Source: Endomychus coccineus
Lineage: Eukaryota; Arthropoda; Insecta; Coleoptera; Endomychidae
Reading direction: 5' to 3'
Assembly: GCA_958510875.1 (NCBI GenBank)
Contig: OY294068.1
Span: forward strand, 35,134,297-35,198,296
DNA length: 64,000 nucleotides
Below, one piece after another: positions 12,701-24,433 of this stretch (position 1 is the first letter of the stretch; each line of letters begins with the position of its first letter). The notes under the pieces were generated by a model that saw nothing but the letters and a program-made list of their open reading frames with translations, ran no database searches and had not been told where the DNA came from. The position numbers and the translations under genes are program-made.

Positions 12701-15700
12701 CAGACATTTTTCTATCGAACAACGAAGTTATGGATCGCCTTACCTACCTCCAAACCTTCAAAAAAAATCGAATGGCTATCTCCTCTCCAAACATTTCACC
12801 GCTGGCTCACACGTAACTGCAAAGCGTTGCAATATAATAACATAACATAACTGTTGCTATTGATAAAAAGCTGATTGCTTTGGGAATATTCGTTGATTTC
12901 AATAAAGCTTTCGATTGTGTTGACCATGAAATTCTTCTCTATAAAATGTATAGATATGGTATTCGTGGTAAAGCTAACCATCTTTTCAGATCGTATCTGA
13001 GTGGACGTTCACAATACGTTAAATTACCCAACGGTGCTATAAGTGAAAAGCAAAAGTTGTATAAAGGAGTACCGCAAGGCTCACTCTTGGGACCGACATT
13101 ATTTTCTAGGAACTGTGTAGTTCATAATTATGACACACGTAATAAGTGTCACTTCATTCCTGATCAGCTTAACTGCCTTATATCAAAAGAACTTTTTTTA
13201 TAATGGGTATAAATACTATAATAGTCTTACACAGTATATAACAGATCTAAAGAAATTTTATCAATTTAAAAAACATTTGAAAAAATATTTATTGGAACAA
13301 AAACTCATACTTATGAATTCCTTTTGTGATTTGTAAATAAAACTCTATTCTATTCTATTCTATTCTAAACACTCATTCTTGGCCGCACTCTTACATCGTG
13401 CCTGTGACACACACACACACACACACACACCCGAGCGCCCCCCCCCCCCCACACATACAAAAAAGTTAATAGAAAAGAGGAAAGGTATTCGTCAATAGGC
13501 TGAATATTAAGTAAAGTCTCGAAAAGTCTTGTGTATACATGTATAATTGGGGCGCTAAGGTATTGTCTTATATAGCAATAAGGACTGCGAAAAATCATAG
13601 TCCTGTAAAAATAGCCTTAAAACTTCGAAAATGAAGCTATTTTGCTGCTATTGACACATTTCGACGTTCTTGGTGTCAAAAAACGTTCGGGAAAGCACCC
13701 CGAACCAGAAGACCCCATTATAAATCCGCGCTTCTGTTATCCCTTTTTTAAATTAACAATTAAGCCTCTAATTAATTGTTGATTTGGACCGACAATTAAC
13801 TAACGTATTTAACAAAAAAATATGAAAGGAAATTGGCCGCAAATTGATACTTCGAGGTCGCTGATAACGAATCCGTTGTCAGAATTGGAAAATTCGGGAG
13901 AACTCGACATATTAATGGACAATTACAACCAAAATCTGCAAACGGTGCATCACTAGCGTAGAAAAAATCACTCGTGGGTTTACGAGGTCGCTGATCACGA
14001 ATCCGTTGTCAGAATCGGGAATTTCTACTTAATGGACCAGAAAACTCGACATTTTCATAGAAAATCTCAAGTCAAAATTTGCAAATGTTGTATTACTAGC
14101 GTAAAAAATACAGGGTGGCAGACAGATAACTACAAAATAATATTAGTTTGTACCATAAACTATATTCGAAAAATGCTTCGTTACAAAGATACAGGGTGTC
14201 AAAATTTTTATAAAAAAATCCAGATTAATAATATTTTTAAAACTGCTTCAGATATTTAAATGAAATTTGGCACGTTTGAATAGATAATTTAAATACATGT
14301 TTTTACGTAAAAAATATTATTTTACTTCTACCAGTGGCGTGCTTACAGACACATCTTCGGCTATTTTTCATAAAAATATGGTACGCCACTGATTTTTTTA
14401 GAAGCAAGAACTATTACTAGAATCCTTGTTCAATTTACGATAAAAAAAGGCTCACTTTCTTTCGTTTGACACATCGTTTGCCAGTAAAAAATTAAAATTC
14501 TTTAAGCAACTGGAATTGAGACAAATTTCAATATGTCGTAGTAAGCCATTAAAAAAACAACTACTACTGTAAGTGTTCTTTCATTATATTATGACAGTTG
14601 ATTGAATTGTGTCAGGTAATTTAATTTCGAGTTATTGTTAACATTGTTATTAGTGTTGCGCAAGTATTAATCTGAAAAATGCTTTTTTTTTAACAACGAA
14701 TACGCAGATATTCGTTTTTGCTACGGATTTTGTGATGAAAATGCATAAGCGGCAGTTCATGAATATCGTAGACTCTATCCAAATAGAAGAGATGCTCGCG
14801 TTTTCATCAGATCACATCAGAATTCAGTCTTATTCAAACATTGCTTGAAATGACTTCGAATATTATGAGTAGATTGCTATATGCAGTGGATTCTTGATAC
14901 ATATTCATATACTTGAAACATTCATGTGTTATAATTTCGATTACTCGCGTTTCTGTTCGTTTCGACAACGTTTTAATTGAATTTGGTGCAATAGGGACGC
15001 TTTGTGCTTGATACAATTAGTTTTAAGAAATACCCTTCTTAGACATTGATACGTCTTCTGTTGATGGTCGTGAGACCGAAACATAGGTCCATCCCATATC
15101 AACCATTTGAAAAATATGCAATTCTTATTGAATTGATTTGTCCGTTATTTTGTTATTGCCATTTTCAATCAATCAGAAATACAATTACTTAGTTACTCGT
15201 AAATCTGTTATCACAAAATATATAACTGTTTGATTGCGAACTTTGAAGGTCATTTTCAAAAACGTGCCATTATTCAGTGAACAACAAATCAATTATATAC
15301 CATAATAGTTTCCTTTTTACTGCTCTATATCGGATAATAATAATGATAACATAATATATTAAACAGATTAGTTCAAAGTTGAGTAAAGAAAGACATTGTT
15401 TACCAAGATATAAATACATCGCTATCTTATCGGTACTAGTAATATTTGTTTGAAGAAGCTACTGTTTTAACGAAACTAGTCACATTTATTCATTAAACTA
15501 GTGAAAATCGAACTTGTAACTTGTAATAGTTATTGTATTTGTGTTCATCGCTATCGGAAGAAAACACTTGTATTTTAATGGAGTCCTCCAACTAATTAAA
15601 TTGTTGAAATACGTTCTGATATCTCCCGTTTTAGCATCCTCTTGATCAGTATTTGGACGGATAATTAATTCATCAATACATTATTGTGTTTACTGATCAT

Positions 15701-18700
15701 TTCAATTCAGTGGAGGAGGAAACAAATAGGGGGAAGCAGTGCTTCTGATATAATATTACAAATTAAGAAAAATCCCTCATTTTTAATTAGCAATGCAGAT
15801 AATTTAATTTTGCAAGTACTAATTTGACTGAAAGTAACATTTCGATGACAAATAATGTAAAAGTTATTACTGAAGTCCAAAAAATTTAATTCAACAACTT
15901 TTGCTTATGCTGCTTAGTCATCAATAATAATAGTTAATCTAACTCTATTTAATTGATTATCTATTTAAAAAAAATTGCGATGTAAATATGTATTATAACT
16001 TAATTCTAGAATTTTGACGTTTTCTCCATGTTAATAAGGATTTTCTTGGAACAGTAATGATTGATAGAAGTGATAGAATTAGCTTTTTGGAGTTTTTAAA
16101 GCTGAGTTCGGAGAAAAAAATTGCCTTAAGTAGATAATTATGATACAAATTGAAGAAACTAAAATCTAACACTTTTTGATCATCGCAAATGGTCCAAAAA
16201 AATGGTAAAAATGGCCAAAACCGGTCGGATTGAGTTAAAAAAAAATCTTCTAATAAGCTTATGCGCCGTAAAAAGAGGGAAAAAAGGAGCTGCGGATGAA
16301 CCCGATTGGTCCAGCGGTGACCCCGTAAATTGCAAAAAAACATCGATTTCGCTCGAAAAACTTTTGTAAAATGGCCCTAAAAAAGTTGTGGTGCGGTAAC
16401 GCGCTATTTTTGATGCTTTCGAATAATTATAAATTCATATGCACATACAATCGGAATGACTTAATTAAATGTCTAACTCTTGAACTTTGGAATTTATTCC
16501 GAGTCTAAAGGTTCATTCTCTCTTACAAGAGTGGAAGTGCGAGTACAAAGTACTACAGAGAAATTTCAAATGCAAAGCAACGCACCGGGATAACGGTAAA
16601 ACTGACGATGTACTGGTACAATGTTGTCGGTATTTGTACACATTGTGTTTTATCAAACCCTATTAGAGGGTATTGGTTTTATCCATTGAAATAATGGTAA
16701 GTCACTATACCCTCTACTGTAGAGGGTATTGACTATACAGGATCATTCACGGTGAATGGACTATTTTAGATTTACGTAGAATATGGATATCTGAATCTTT
16801 TGTTTGCAGCGTTGCCACTTTTATTAAAAAGTAACAAATTCTTTGAATTTTTGTACATTTCTATATCTAATGTTATATTTGAATTATCTATGTAATTATA
16901 AATAACTTTACTCGATGAATGCCTATGTTGCACCGTTTTGAAATATTAATTATTTTATATTTTTTATTGGCAAAATATTACTTTGAAAAGATATTCATGT
17001 CTTCATATTTTATAATTTTCGAAAGTTTAACTCCCGGTAATAATTAACTAGAATCCTAATGCTTTATATCTCACACTTAAATCTTAGGTGCAGTATACAG
17101 AATGGTCCAGTAATATTTTATTTCGGTAGGTTTAGAAAAACCACCCGTTTTTTTTTTTCGAATGAAATATCCTGATGTTTTTCCTTATTCACAAAGCTCT
17201 TTAAATTTGCTTATTCTCTATGTTCGGTGTTCCCATACCTAACTTCAATAGTTATTGACTTATGAGCGTTTTGCAACGTTATATTTACGTCGTTTTGTTG
17301 AATTTGTTATGGGAATAAAAATGTAGAATAACACTGAACGCGTTAGAAATCATTATTTAGTAACATCGTTATAAGTGTATCAAGAGAAATTCGTTCGCCA
17401 TTACCAATATATAAGGCATTGTATTCCGCATCGGCTGTTTATAAACACAAAACATCCGGCAAAAGAATATAAAATTTAATTTCTAATGAGGCCAACAATT
17501 ATCATGTTCATGAACAGTATGTTGAATATTTGTTCCACCTCAAACTAGGTAAAAATGTCGGATATTCTCAGCAAAAAAATCATTGTTACAAAAACTTTAA
17601 AACATGAAAATAAGATTTTTACTCAGTTTATTTGCATAATATACATAGCATAATTTTTATAATGAGATTTTTGCCCAATTTGAATTTATATGGACAAATT
17701 TGAAATACGAATACGAATTTCAATCTACGACAATGAAAGGTGGGGTTGTGATGTCATAATATCAGAGTTATTTTAAATAATTATAGAAATAACTATCGAG
17801 ATAACTCTGTAGTGTTTGACTCTGTGTTTGTTCAATTTCAAATCGTGCGACAAAGGCAGAGCGAAAGGTGGAAGAAGAATAGTAAACTTCTCGTTCGCCT
17901 GAAATTCTCAACTTGTCTTTATATATAGAACTCTTTGGTTAGCAGTAGCTTTATAATGGACCTAACTGGTTGCACAGATGTTCATGAATGGGTTTCCATT
18001 GAGTTAGAACCACGGTCGTATATACAGGTCTGGAAACTCGAGGCTGTTTCGTATGTGAGAAGTGAGTCTGCTAAGCGTCATCTGTTGCGTAGTACCAAAA
18101 GGGTGGCGCATGAGTCGAGGGATGTTCTCTGGCACGTATACGACCGTGTTTGAACCATAGTCAAAGTATACCAGGTCTGCCGGAGCCTCCCTTCCATCGT
18201 TTCTCGCGCTGGGTGACGTCACCCAGCTCCTTCAATCACAGCCTTGCTCTCATCAGCTCGTCGCCGGCACGTAACAACATCATATTATGTCGTCGTCTAT
18301 GACATTAATGATATTACATAAACGACCAATCAGATTGCACTGAAATTTTAAAAAGAGTAGAAGGTAGGCTCCGCCAGACCTGGTCTACTTTGACTATGTT
18401 TTGAACGATATGGCGCCTAATCCTGACAACATACTTCGATTCATGCGCCAGCTGGTGACTGAGCGAGGGACTACGAGTTTGGCGACATGTAAGAGACTCA
18501 TGTCAAAAATAGAGTTTCCAGACCTGTATATACGACCGTTGTTAGAACTCTATGGATTTCTCACATTTTGCTCATTTGACATTTTCAAAGTTTCAACAAA
18601 TTCTAACAATTAGGGAATAAAATAATTGGAAAGAAGTAAAACTTGCGACCTTTAATTATTTACGTTAAATATATATCGATTGAACTGAAAATAACGATAC

Positions 18701-21700
18701 TTGATACTAGAATTACAAATGACAGAGTAAGGTCGATGATTATAGGTTACAGAGATCAGTATAATAAGATTCACTGCTTGCCGTACAGATGTTATTGCGA
18801 ATTTGAATATTCTATGCTTGCAACACTTGCTAATGCCAACCCTGAATTCCTTCACTATTTCCCTTTCGATGATGACTAATTGTTGGCTTGGCAACCTTGT
18901 TAGGCGTGCTGATGGCATGATCGATTGAATCATTCAGTGGTCAGTGGACAGTGCGCACTGGCCTTATGGCCTATAATATTGAGGTTACTGGATGATGAAC
19001 TGTCAGTCAGCGTTTTTAATTATTTAATGTTCGTGTATCTGTTTTCGAGTAGCTAATTGTATATTATCACATTTTAAAGTATTAACGTTTGTCAATTTGT
19101 TAGGTGAGTTCAGATTAGATATGAATTAGAATTAAATGTTTAATTAATCGCCACTTTCCAATGACTTTCACATATCAATGAGTTTGTCCTATTAGAAATG
19201 CAGTGAAAGCACCAGCCACTGGAATTAGTTAGAGTAACTTCATTATTGTCTCTTTTTTCTAGGATCCTACGTAGATTTGAAATCTGTTACAATGCGTCCA
19301 TCAACAAATAAATTATCTGCAGGACTTCTGAGTGATGCCGTTTTTGAATTTATCACAGAACGAGTGAAAGAGGATCCAGCCAAAGCCAAATCAGTGGGAG
19401 GTATTTTCTTGTATAATATCACTAAAAATGGAAAACAAGTTAAACAATGGAGTAAGTATGCATTTTTTTATCTGAATGTAGCATTATTTGGATATTACTA
19501 TTATGGTTTTCAAATAGATGAAGTAGTAAGTACTGTCATATTTGGAAAGTTATAATAATTATGATTAATCGCTCGATTAAATTGAGCTTGTTTTGTTTAG
19601 AAGCAAGTTCTTGGGATTGCATAAACTGAATGCTTTGGGTATTCAATATTTTTTGTCAATTAAGTCATTGGAATGAAACTTGAACTATTTCAGCGAGAGA
19701 ACCCTGTGGATTTTTGATAATAAGCATGAAAAATGTAGTTTGTAGTGTAGAAAGTACTGATGAAAATCTCTTATTGTCCCTTGACAGTTGATACAGTTCT
19801 GTAAAATAGAAAGGTAACATTTGAGACATAAGATCCAGAAATATATAATGGATTTACAAAATAATGATGGATTTCATTTGCATAAATAATTCATTATTGT
19901 TTCAAAAAGTCTAGTTATTTGTATGTAGCTATTATAGCTTAATGTTGTCATGAGAGAAAAATGAAGGTCATACAGACACCATCGAATCTTACATTCATAT
20001 CTAATAGACATATCCTGAACTAATTTGTTTATCAGTTGAGTTGTTTATGAAATAATATTCTCAGTGTTTATTCTTAGTACATACAGCTATAAGTTATCAG
20101 AAAAGTTAAAGTTTAATAATGATAATGGCACAAAATAACAATTATCCATATGATAACCTAACAATGTAAGATAAGATAGATAAAAATCAATTCTACTTGT
20201 AAAGATTGTTAGCTGCATGATGTAGAATCCAATGTTGCTTAAAAGAACTTTTAAAATAATCATAACTAGGTATGGATTATCAAGCAATTGACAATTGAAA
20301 TAGTTCAAAATCTTTCAGTTTCTGCCTCTAATAGATACATCTATTAGTTGTCGTTGAGTTTGAAGGTTTTTTCTGCAGTTACCTTTTTACATTCCTAAAG
20401 CTTGTTCAAGATAAAAAAGAAATTATGTCATAGCAGCATGTGATAGATGTCACGTTTATAATGCTATTGGATAGAATTAACTTAAAAATAAAAATGAATT
20501 TACATGTTATTCACCAATGCCCCCCTCCATCTTATTGCACAACCATGTTAAAATAATAAATATCACTTCACATCTTTACACACTATGTTTATTTTAAATA
20601 TTGCACTGATAACACTAAATTATTCATTTTATCAAACATATACTTGATTTTGCCTAAGAAAGCTTTATTTTTAAATATATTTAATATTCAGATCAAAACA
20701 CTAGTATACACTTATTCCAAAAACCTCCACAATTAAAATTAATTTAGCCCGTTGCTGTTTATTTCTTTGACTTGCATAAGTTAGATTACACTTACTGAAA
20801 AATATGAACACCCGTTGTTAGAATCAACATTGAATTGTTTTAAAATGTGTAAAATTGTAGAACAATGCAATGTTAGATTGTTTGTTCAATGTCATTTTCT
20901 AAATGACATAAGCCTACTACATATTTAGAGTGTTGTGACAACGTTACAACGTTAAGCCGTCATAGTTGGCTTAGACATCATTGGAAAGAGAATTTTTTCC
21001 ACATATCATATCATATTGGGTCGATTTTACCATTTTTAATTAATTTTAGAGAAAATTGTATTTATTGAATAAGTCTTAAAACTTCTAAAAAATAAAAAAA
21101 TAAATATTAAATTTTTTTTGGGAATAGTGACTGCGCCACTGCTTTCCACTTGTAAAAGAGTGAAGAATGTAGAAATTTAACATTTTCACAAAAAAGGAGA
21201 TTGAGGATGGAGTTTTTTTTTGGTATCTCTTATAATTACCGAGATTCTTTATTGAAACATTGAAATTTAGCCACCCTGTACATACTTTGAAAGGGCAAAA
21301 TAAATCTTAAGTTTAAAATTTCTTTCTATTATTTATACCTGTTGCTTTTTCGCACCCTAGACGTATAGAGATCCGGGTAATGAAATTAGGCTTTGGGCGC
21401 TATCCTTCGGACCCCGTTTTTACCGTCTTCAGAGATGCTATTCTTCCAATGAAGCTTTATACCTCCCTGAGATTCTTCATTGCTTTTATTAAGCATAGTT
21501 TTACACAGTATTTTTTATCATTTGAAGGGGGTTAATTCAAGTATTTCCTCCATGCTAGCCATAGGACACGTTACTTATCTAGTATTTTTTCAATATATAC
21601 ATACAATATTTCTTTTTTATGTGTGTTTAAACTCACTTCCATATTCAGAACAAAGGTTTGTTCTTCTTTCATATATTATCATTATTATATTGTAATAATT

Positions 21701-21979
21701 CTATGGTGAATAAATTTATTTAAAAGAGATTCTTTCTTACACAAACTTGTTATTTTTTCTATTGCAGCAATGGATTTGCCAAATGCAAAAGTTTTCCAGG
21801 GCACACCTGAAGGTAAACCTAACACAACATTGACATTATCAGATGAAGATTTTGTAGAATTATCGCAGGGTAAACTCAATCCTCAAGTTGCTTTCATGAA
21901 GGGAAAATTGAAAATAACTGGAAACATCATGCTTGCTCAAAAATTGACTCCCCTACTTAAAGCTAATGCCAAACTATGA
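6702..21979 (+). CDS. Mfe2: Peroxisomal multifunctional enzyme type 2 (D-bifunctional protein)
   Basis: Eleven exons: 6702-6894, 6953-7105, 8843-8962, 9015-9211, 9605-9923, 9985-10272, 11826-12020, 12075-12229, 12421-12538, 19263-19451, 21768-21979. All have GT-AG borders and consistent phases and give 712 residues (human HSD17B4 is 736). Residues 1-300 form a short-chain dehydrogenase: TGAGAGLG at 14-21, NNAG at 97-100, catalytic S150, Y163, K167. The middle is the MaoC-type enoyl-CoA hydratase 2, with [11 protein letters not shown] at 485-495 (D490 and H495 catalytic). About residues 580-712 form an SCP2-like lipid-binding domain ending in AKL, a PTS1 peroxisomal signal. The enzyme hydrates enoyl-CoA and oxidises the 3-hydroxyacyl-CoA in peroxisomal beta-oxidation. 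Introns 2, 6 and 9 hold transposons; intron 9 is 6.7 kb. Confidence 0.96.
7555..8240 (-). mobile_element. LINE 3' fragment in Mfe2 intron 2
   Basis: Minus-strand translation gives the C-terminal part downstream of a non-LTR reverse transcriptase. [18 protein letters not shown] (8135-8210) is followed by a 129-residue open stretch (7747-8136) with the typical end pattern Y-x-S/T-R ... N-x-LP. The lower end holds an A/T-rich 3' tail. The reverse transcriptase core is missing, which fits 5' truncation at insertion. Confidence 0.7.
9452..9511 (+). repeat. Dispersed repeat, copy 1
   Basis: About 60 bp beginning near AAATTATTTAAAAATCAGTA and running to GAGTAACTTT. It recurs with few changes at 49195-49247 in the vulcan intron. 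Its class is unknown. It lies in Mfe2 intron 4. Confidence 0.55.
10490..11790 (-). mobile_element. Decayed LINE reverse transcriptase in Mfe2 intron 6
   Basis: Read on the minus strand, 11640-11700 gives [15 protein letters not shown] (reverse transcriptase block with the first catalytic Asp). Then 11090-11400 gives [19 protein letters not shown] and [14 protein letters not shown], where the usual Y-x-DD box reads YSDD. Near 10600-10680 there is GRPRWF, as in C-terminal parts of this class. Several stops and frameshifts break it. The segment 11440-11610 between the blocks is unrelated and may be a later insertion. Clade not assigned. Confidence 0.65.
12850..13366 (+). mobile_element. Internally deleted LINE in Mfe2 intron 9
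   Basis: The reading [20 protein letters not shown] and [10 protein letters not shown] (12880-13107) marks reverse transcriptase blocks. The sequence then jumps directly to a C-terminal tail (YDTRNKCHF, near 13125-13160), so the catalytic YADD part is deleted. The 3' end is AATAAA followed by (CTATT)n at 13344-13366, a microsatellite tail as in CR1/Jockey-type LINEs. It is related to the LINE at 40086-41804. Confidence 0.75.
13344..13366 (+). repeat. (CTATT)n microsatellite, LINE 3' tail
   Basis: Four to five tandem CTATT units directly after AATAAA at the 3' end of the preceding LINE. Confidence 0.9.
13407..13451 (+). repeat. (AC)n microsatellite followed by a C-tract
   Basis: About twelve AC units (13407-13430), then CCGAGCG and a run of 14 C (13438-13451). 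Length is likely polymorphic and error-prone in sequencing. Confidence 0.95.
13849..14092 (+). repeat. Tandem direct repeat, unit about 130 bp
   Basis: The unit starts with CGAGGTCGCTGATAACGAAT at about 13853 and recurs at about 13983 with CGAGGTCGCTGATCACGAAT. Both units go on to a CTCGACAT ... CAAA ... CACTAGCGTA-like end. This looks like a non-coding transposon-derived repeat; class unknown. Confidence 0.6.
14332..14393. repeat. Short inverted repeat (about 60 bp)
   Basis: CAGTGGCGTG near 14334 and TACGCCACTG at 14384-14393 are imperfect inverted copies around a 40-bp spacer. This is the look of a tiny MITE or a fragment. No target duplication was identified. Confidence 0.4.
14394..17900. 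other. Mfe2 intron 9, middle: no gene seen
   Basis: AT-rich intronic sequence. It contains one copy of a dispersed repeat (14885-15110). At 16707-16729 there is a 23-bp palindrome with arms ATACCCTCTAC, without a target duplication. A 116-codon open frame at 15993-16343 (minus) has Phe/Leu/Lys-rich content, no family resemblance and looks like chance. Confidence 0.5.
14885..15110 (+). repeat. Dispersed repeat E, copy 1
   Basis: Shares blocks with copies at 29401-29600 (inverted), 29612-29825 and 33225-33480: TGGATTCTTGATA, TTTCTGTTCGTTTCG, GGTGCNATA-GGACGCTT, CTTCTGNTGATGGTCGTGAG and ACCGAAAC. No coding content is clear. The family is probably a retroelement 3' region; I could not place it. 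Confidence 0.65.
17914..17935. repeat. Lone end of family D transposon
   Basis: TATATATAGAACTCTTTG, preceded by TTGTCT, matches the right terminal repeat of the bounded element 31752-32485. No partner end was found nearby, so this is a broken copy. Confidence 0.5.
18011..18540 (+). mobile_element. P-like element family A, copy 1 (contains family B)
   Basis: The left end is CACGGTCGTATATACAGG and the right end is its complement, except that the last base is T. The exact 8-bp target duplication GTTAGAAC lies at 18003-18010 and 18541-18548. The first 138 bp (18011-18148) are the same module as the whole element 31418-31555. The THAP exon seen in copies 2 and 4 is deleted. A second element is nested at 18156-18398. 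It lies in Mfe2 intron 9. Confidence 0.85.
18156..18398. mobile_element. P-like MITE family B nested in family A
   Basis: Terminal inverted repeats CATAGTCAAAGTATACCAGG and, complementary, CCTGGTCTACTTTGACTATG bound 243 bp. The target duplications are GTTTGAAC (18148-18155) and TTTTGAAC (18399-18406), a 7 of 8 match. No coding potential. The CATAG start and 8-bp duplication fit the P superfamily. Confidence 0.8.
19452..21767. other. Mfe2 intron 10: no gene seen
   Basis: AT-rich intron of 2.3 kb. Open frames here are short and of simple composition. I recognise no element in it. Confidence 0.5.
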
Positions 21980-24433
21980 GATAAAATAACATTCCTCACC
22001 AGTGTATCAATTTTTGTACTATTCAATGTTTGTGGAGGTGTTTTACTTTTAATTTAGCAATTGTTGAGATTTTATTGTTTTATAAATATGGTCCCTGTTT
22101 TATTACATAATGTTTTTGAAATATATTATCTGTTTATGGTATTTGAGTACTTTTACTTTTTACTACAAATTAATAACATGGCTAACTTCTCCAAACAGAC
22201 AGCAGTGTGAATTTGTATAATTGATGATTTCTATACTTTTAAATTACATCTCAATTCAACAATGATTTGCATATCTGTGAAGTCGAATAAGAGAATATGC
22301 CACTCATTTTTTCGCAGTTCTGACGACCTTTTTGGATACCTCAATCTTCAGAAAATACCTCTTGTATTTTATGTAATGAACCGTTCTTGGTAAGTATAAA
22401 AATGCTAAGCCAGCTTAAGGTAACCTGCTTGTATACTTCATCAATTCAATACAGAAGGCATACATAACAAAATAATAAATTTGGTGAAAATTAACTTTTC
22501 CATTTCCAAAAAATTTGCAATGTTCTAAGTTCCTTTTATATTTTTTACAGGTTACTTATTGTACTTTCCAGATTGTGAGCACTTTTAAAACTGAGACCAG
22601 AGTTGTCAATCCTATAATATAAATATTGAACTAACAACCATTGCCAAACTCGCTTAAATACCACAAGAAAAAACTAACATTTTCGCAGAAGCGTTTGCAG
22701 CAATTTATAAACCCATTGCATTACTATATGAGAATTCTATAGTAATGGAGAAAGCAATCAACAATGAGTTAATTGAAATCTTACGAGCACGAAAATCGTG
22801 AACAACCGAAAATATTGCTTTCGTCACCAGAAATCAACTCCTTATGTAAGACATATGGCAGGCAACCATTAAAGAAATGGCAACTAAACAGGCTCCTTGG
22901 AACCGTAGGAATCCGTGTATAACGTGATGCGCGTACTCTACTCGTCTGGGTAAAAAACCATAGTAAGTGATCAACCTGCCATTTCGAATTAGATCATAAC
23001 ATATGTCGGTAATCTCGAGCTGCAGCATTATGTCTCCAAAGTAGTTGACAGTCTTTCACAAAGGCCTTCTTGGGAATCTTCCAGGCATATGGTTCCGCCC
23101 AGAGCGTTGCGCATGATTGTGCATTTGATATCGCTTTCTCCTCTAAAACCTCATATTATACATTGAAGATATTATACAATGAAGATTGGCAAAAATTTTG
23201 AAAAGGGTACGAGTTTAATGTAGCAAATATTCAAGCTTGTATTTCAAGTTCATTTCGAGTTTCATTTTCAAATATTCATATTCATATGAAGTCCTAAATA
23301 TCCATGATCGGTATCATCACTCTCTCATGGGACGATCATGTAAGGTCCATTGCGAAAGCTGCGTCACAGAAACTTGGTTTTCTAGTGCCAAGAGCTACTT
23401 TACACACAAGTAGCTCCTCATGATCTACAAAATAGATTCTACCTGTCCTGGAGTACTGTCAACATGTTTGAAGTTCACCTCCCAAAAGATACGCTAAAGC
23501 TCTTCGATTCTATTCAGAAGTACGAAAAACGAGACAAAATTGTGAAAATTCTGATTTCTTGTTAAAGATGACAAAAGTTTGGCTAGGCAACACTTTTCCG
23601 AACAGTACGAAAAAAAGTTTTGGACCAGCCTTCGCATCCCGAGCAAATATGTAATTTGGAATAAGCGGAGGAATTGCAGCCGCTAGTAATGTAGTAATTC
23701 ATTGCATTCTCCTGTCATTCAAACATAAATTTTGATGTAAATGATGTTATGAGTAAAATGTAAATAAAACCCCCCCTAGCGGAAAAACTGTTCATTTCTC
23801 GGGGTTTGCGCATGAATAAAATTTGTTCAGAATTACATGGACTACATCATATCAAAAATTCAGAAATATCCATCGAGACCCAATTCCTGTAAGGAAATTT
23901 GTGGGGTCCTTTGATGTTCTTACCCTTTTACCTACCTAACATTTTGATATTTTCTATCTGAAATTTATTTGTGTAAGGACTAGGGAGCAGCAATAGATTT
24001 CTGGCTTTGATAAGTCATTCAACCTAAGACAAGGGTGGAAGGAGAAATCGAAACCATGAAAGGAGAATGAAAATCACATCTTTGATGTGATCAGTCTAAA
24101 ATTCAATGACCAAAAATCCTTTGTTTTTCATTTCTGTCTACATTGTGATACTGGAATATGATTATTTTTGTATCAATTAGATATTTTATATTTATAATAA
24201 TCGCTAATTCGGTTTTGAACTTGAATGAGTGGGGAATAATTATGTACAATTAAAAATAATCAAGTTAATTGCACGTTATTACAAATTAAGTTAAAAACAT
24301 GCTTTGGGATGATTTCTTTTCTTGTAATTAAGAGCTAAATGATGTTACTATTGTGTTTGTGGAATGTTTAAAGCATGTTCCAATAAATTGCTATTAGTAT
24401 TTTGCTTAATTTTGTTTTCAATTACTTCAAGTA
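21980..24433. other. Intergenic region downstream of Mfe2, with a decayed LINE fragment
   Basis: This lies between the convergent Mfe2 and Rad51 genes. It starts with the Mfe2 3' untranslated region; I saw no perfect AATAAA, though ATAAAT occurs near 22082. A broken LINE fragment (plus strand) is at 23290-23560. Nothing else was recognised. Confidence 0.45.
23290..23560 (+). pseudogene. Decayed LINE C-terminal fragment
   Basis: The plus-strand reading gives LSWDDHVRSIAKAASQKLGF, then VPRATL, and after a frame change VLEYCQHV and PPKRYAKAL. This is the region after the reverse transcriptase of insect LINEs (W-x-x-H-V ... K-x-L-G-F-L ... LEYC). It is short and heavily decayed. Confidence 0.6.

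Noticed and set aside
15993..16343. 116-codon minus-strand open frame in Mfe2 intron 9
   Set aside because: Phe/Leu/Lys-rich translation of AT-rich intron, no family motif, no splice or promoter context.
16707..16729. 23-bp palindrome as an excision scar
   Set aside because: Flanks AAGTCACT and TGACTATA do not match, and related words occur 45 bp upstream, so it is more likely part of an old repeat.
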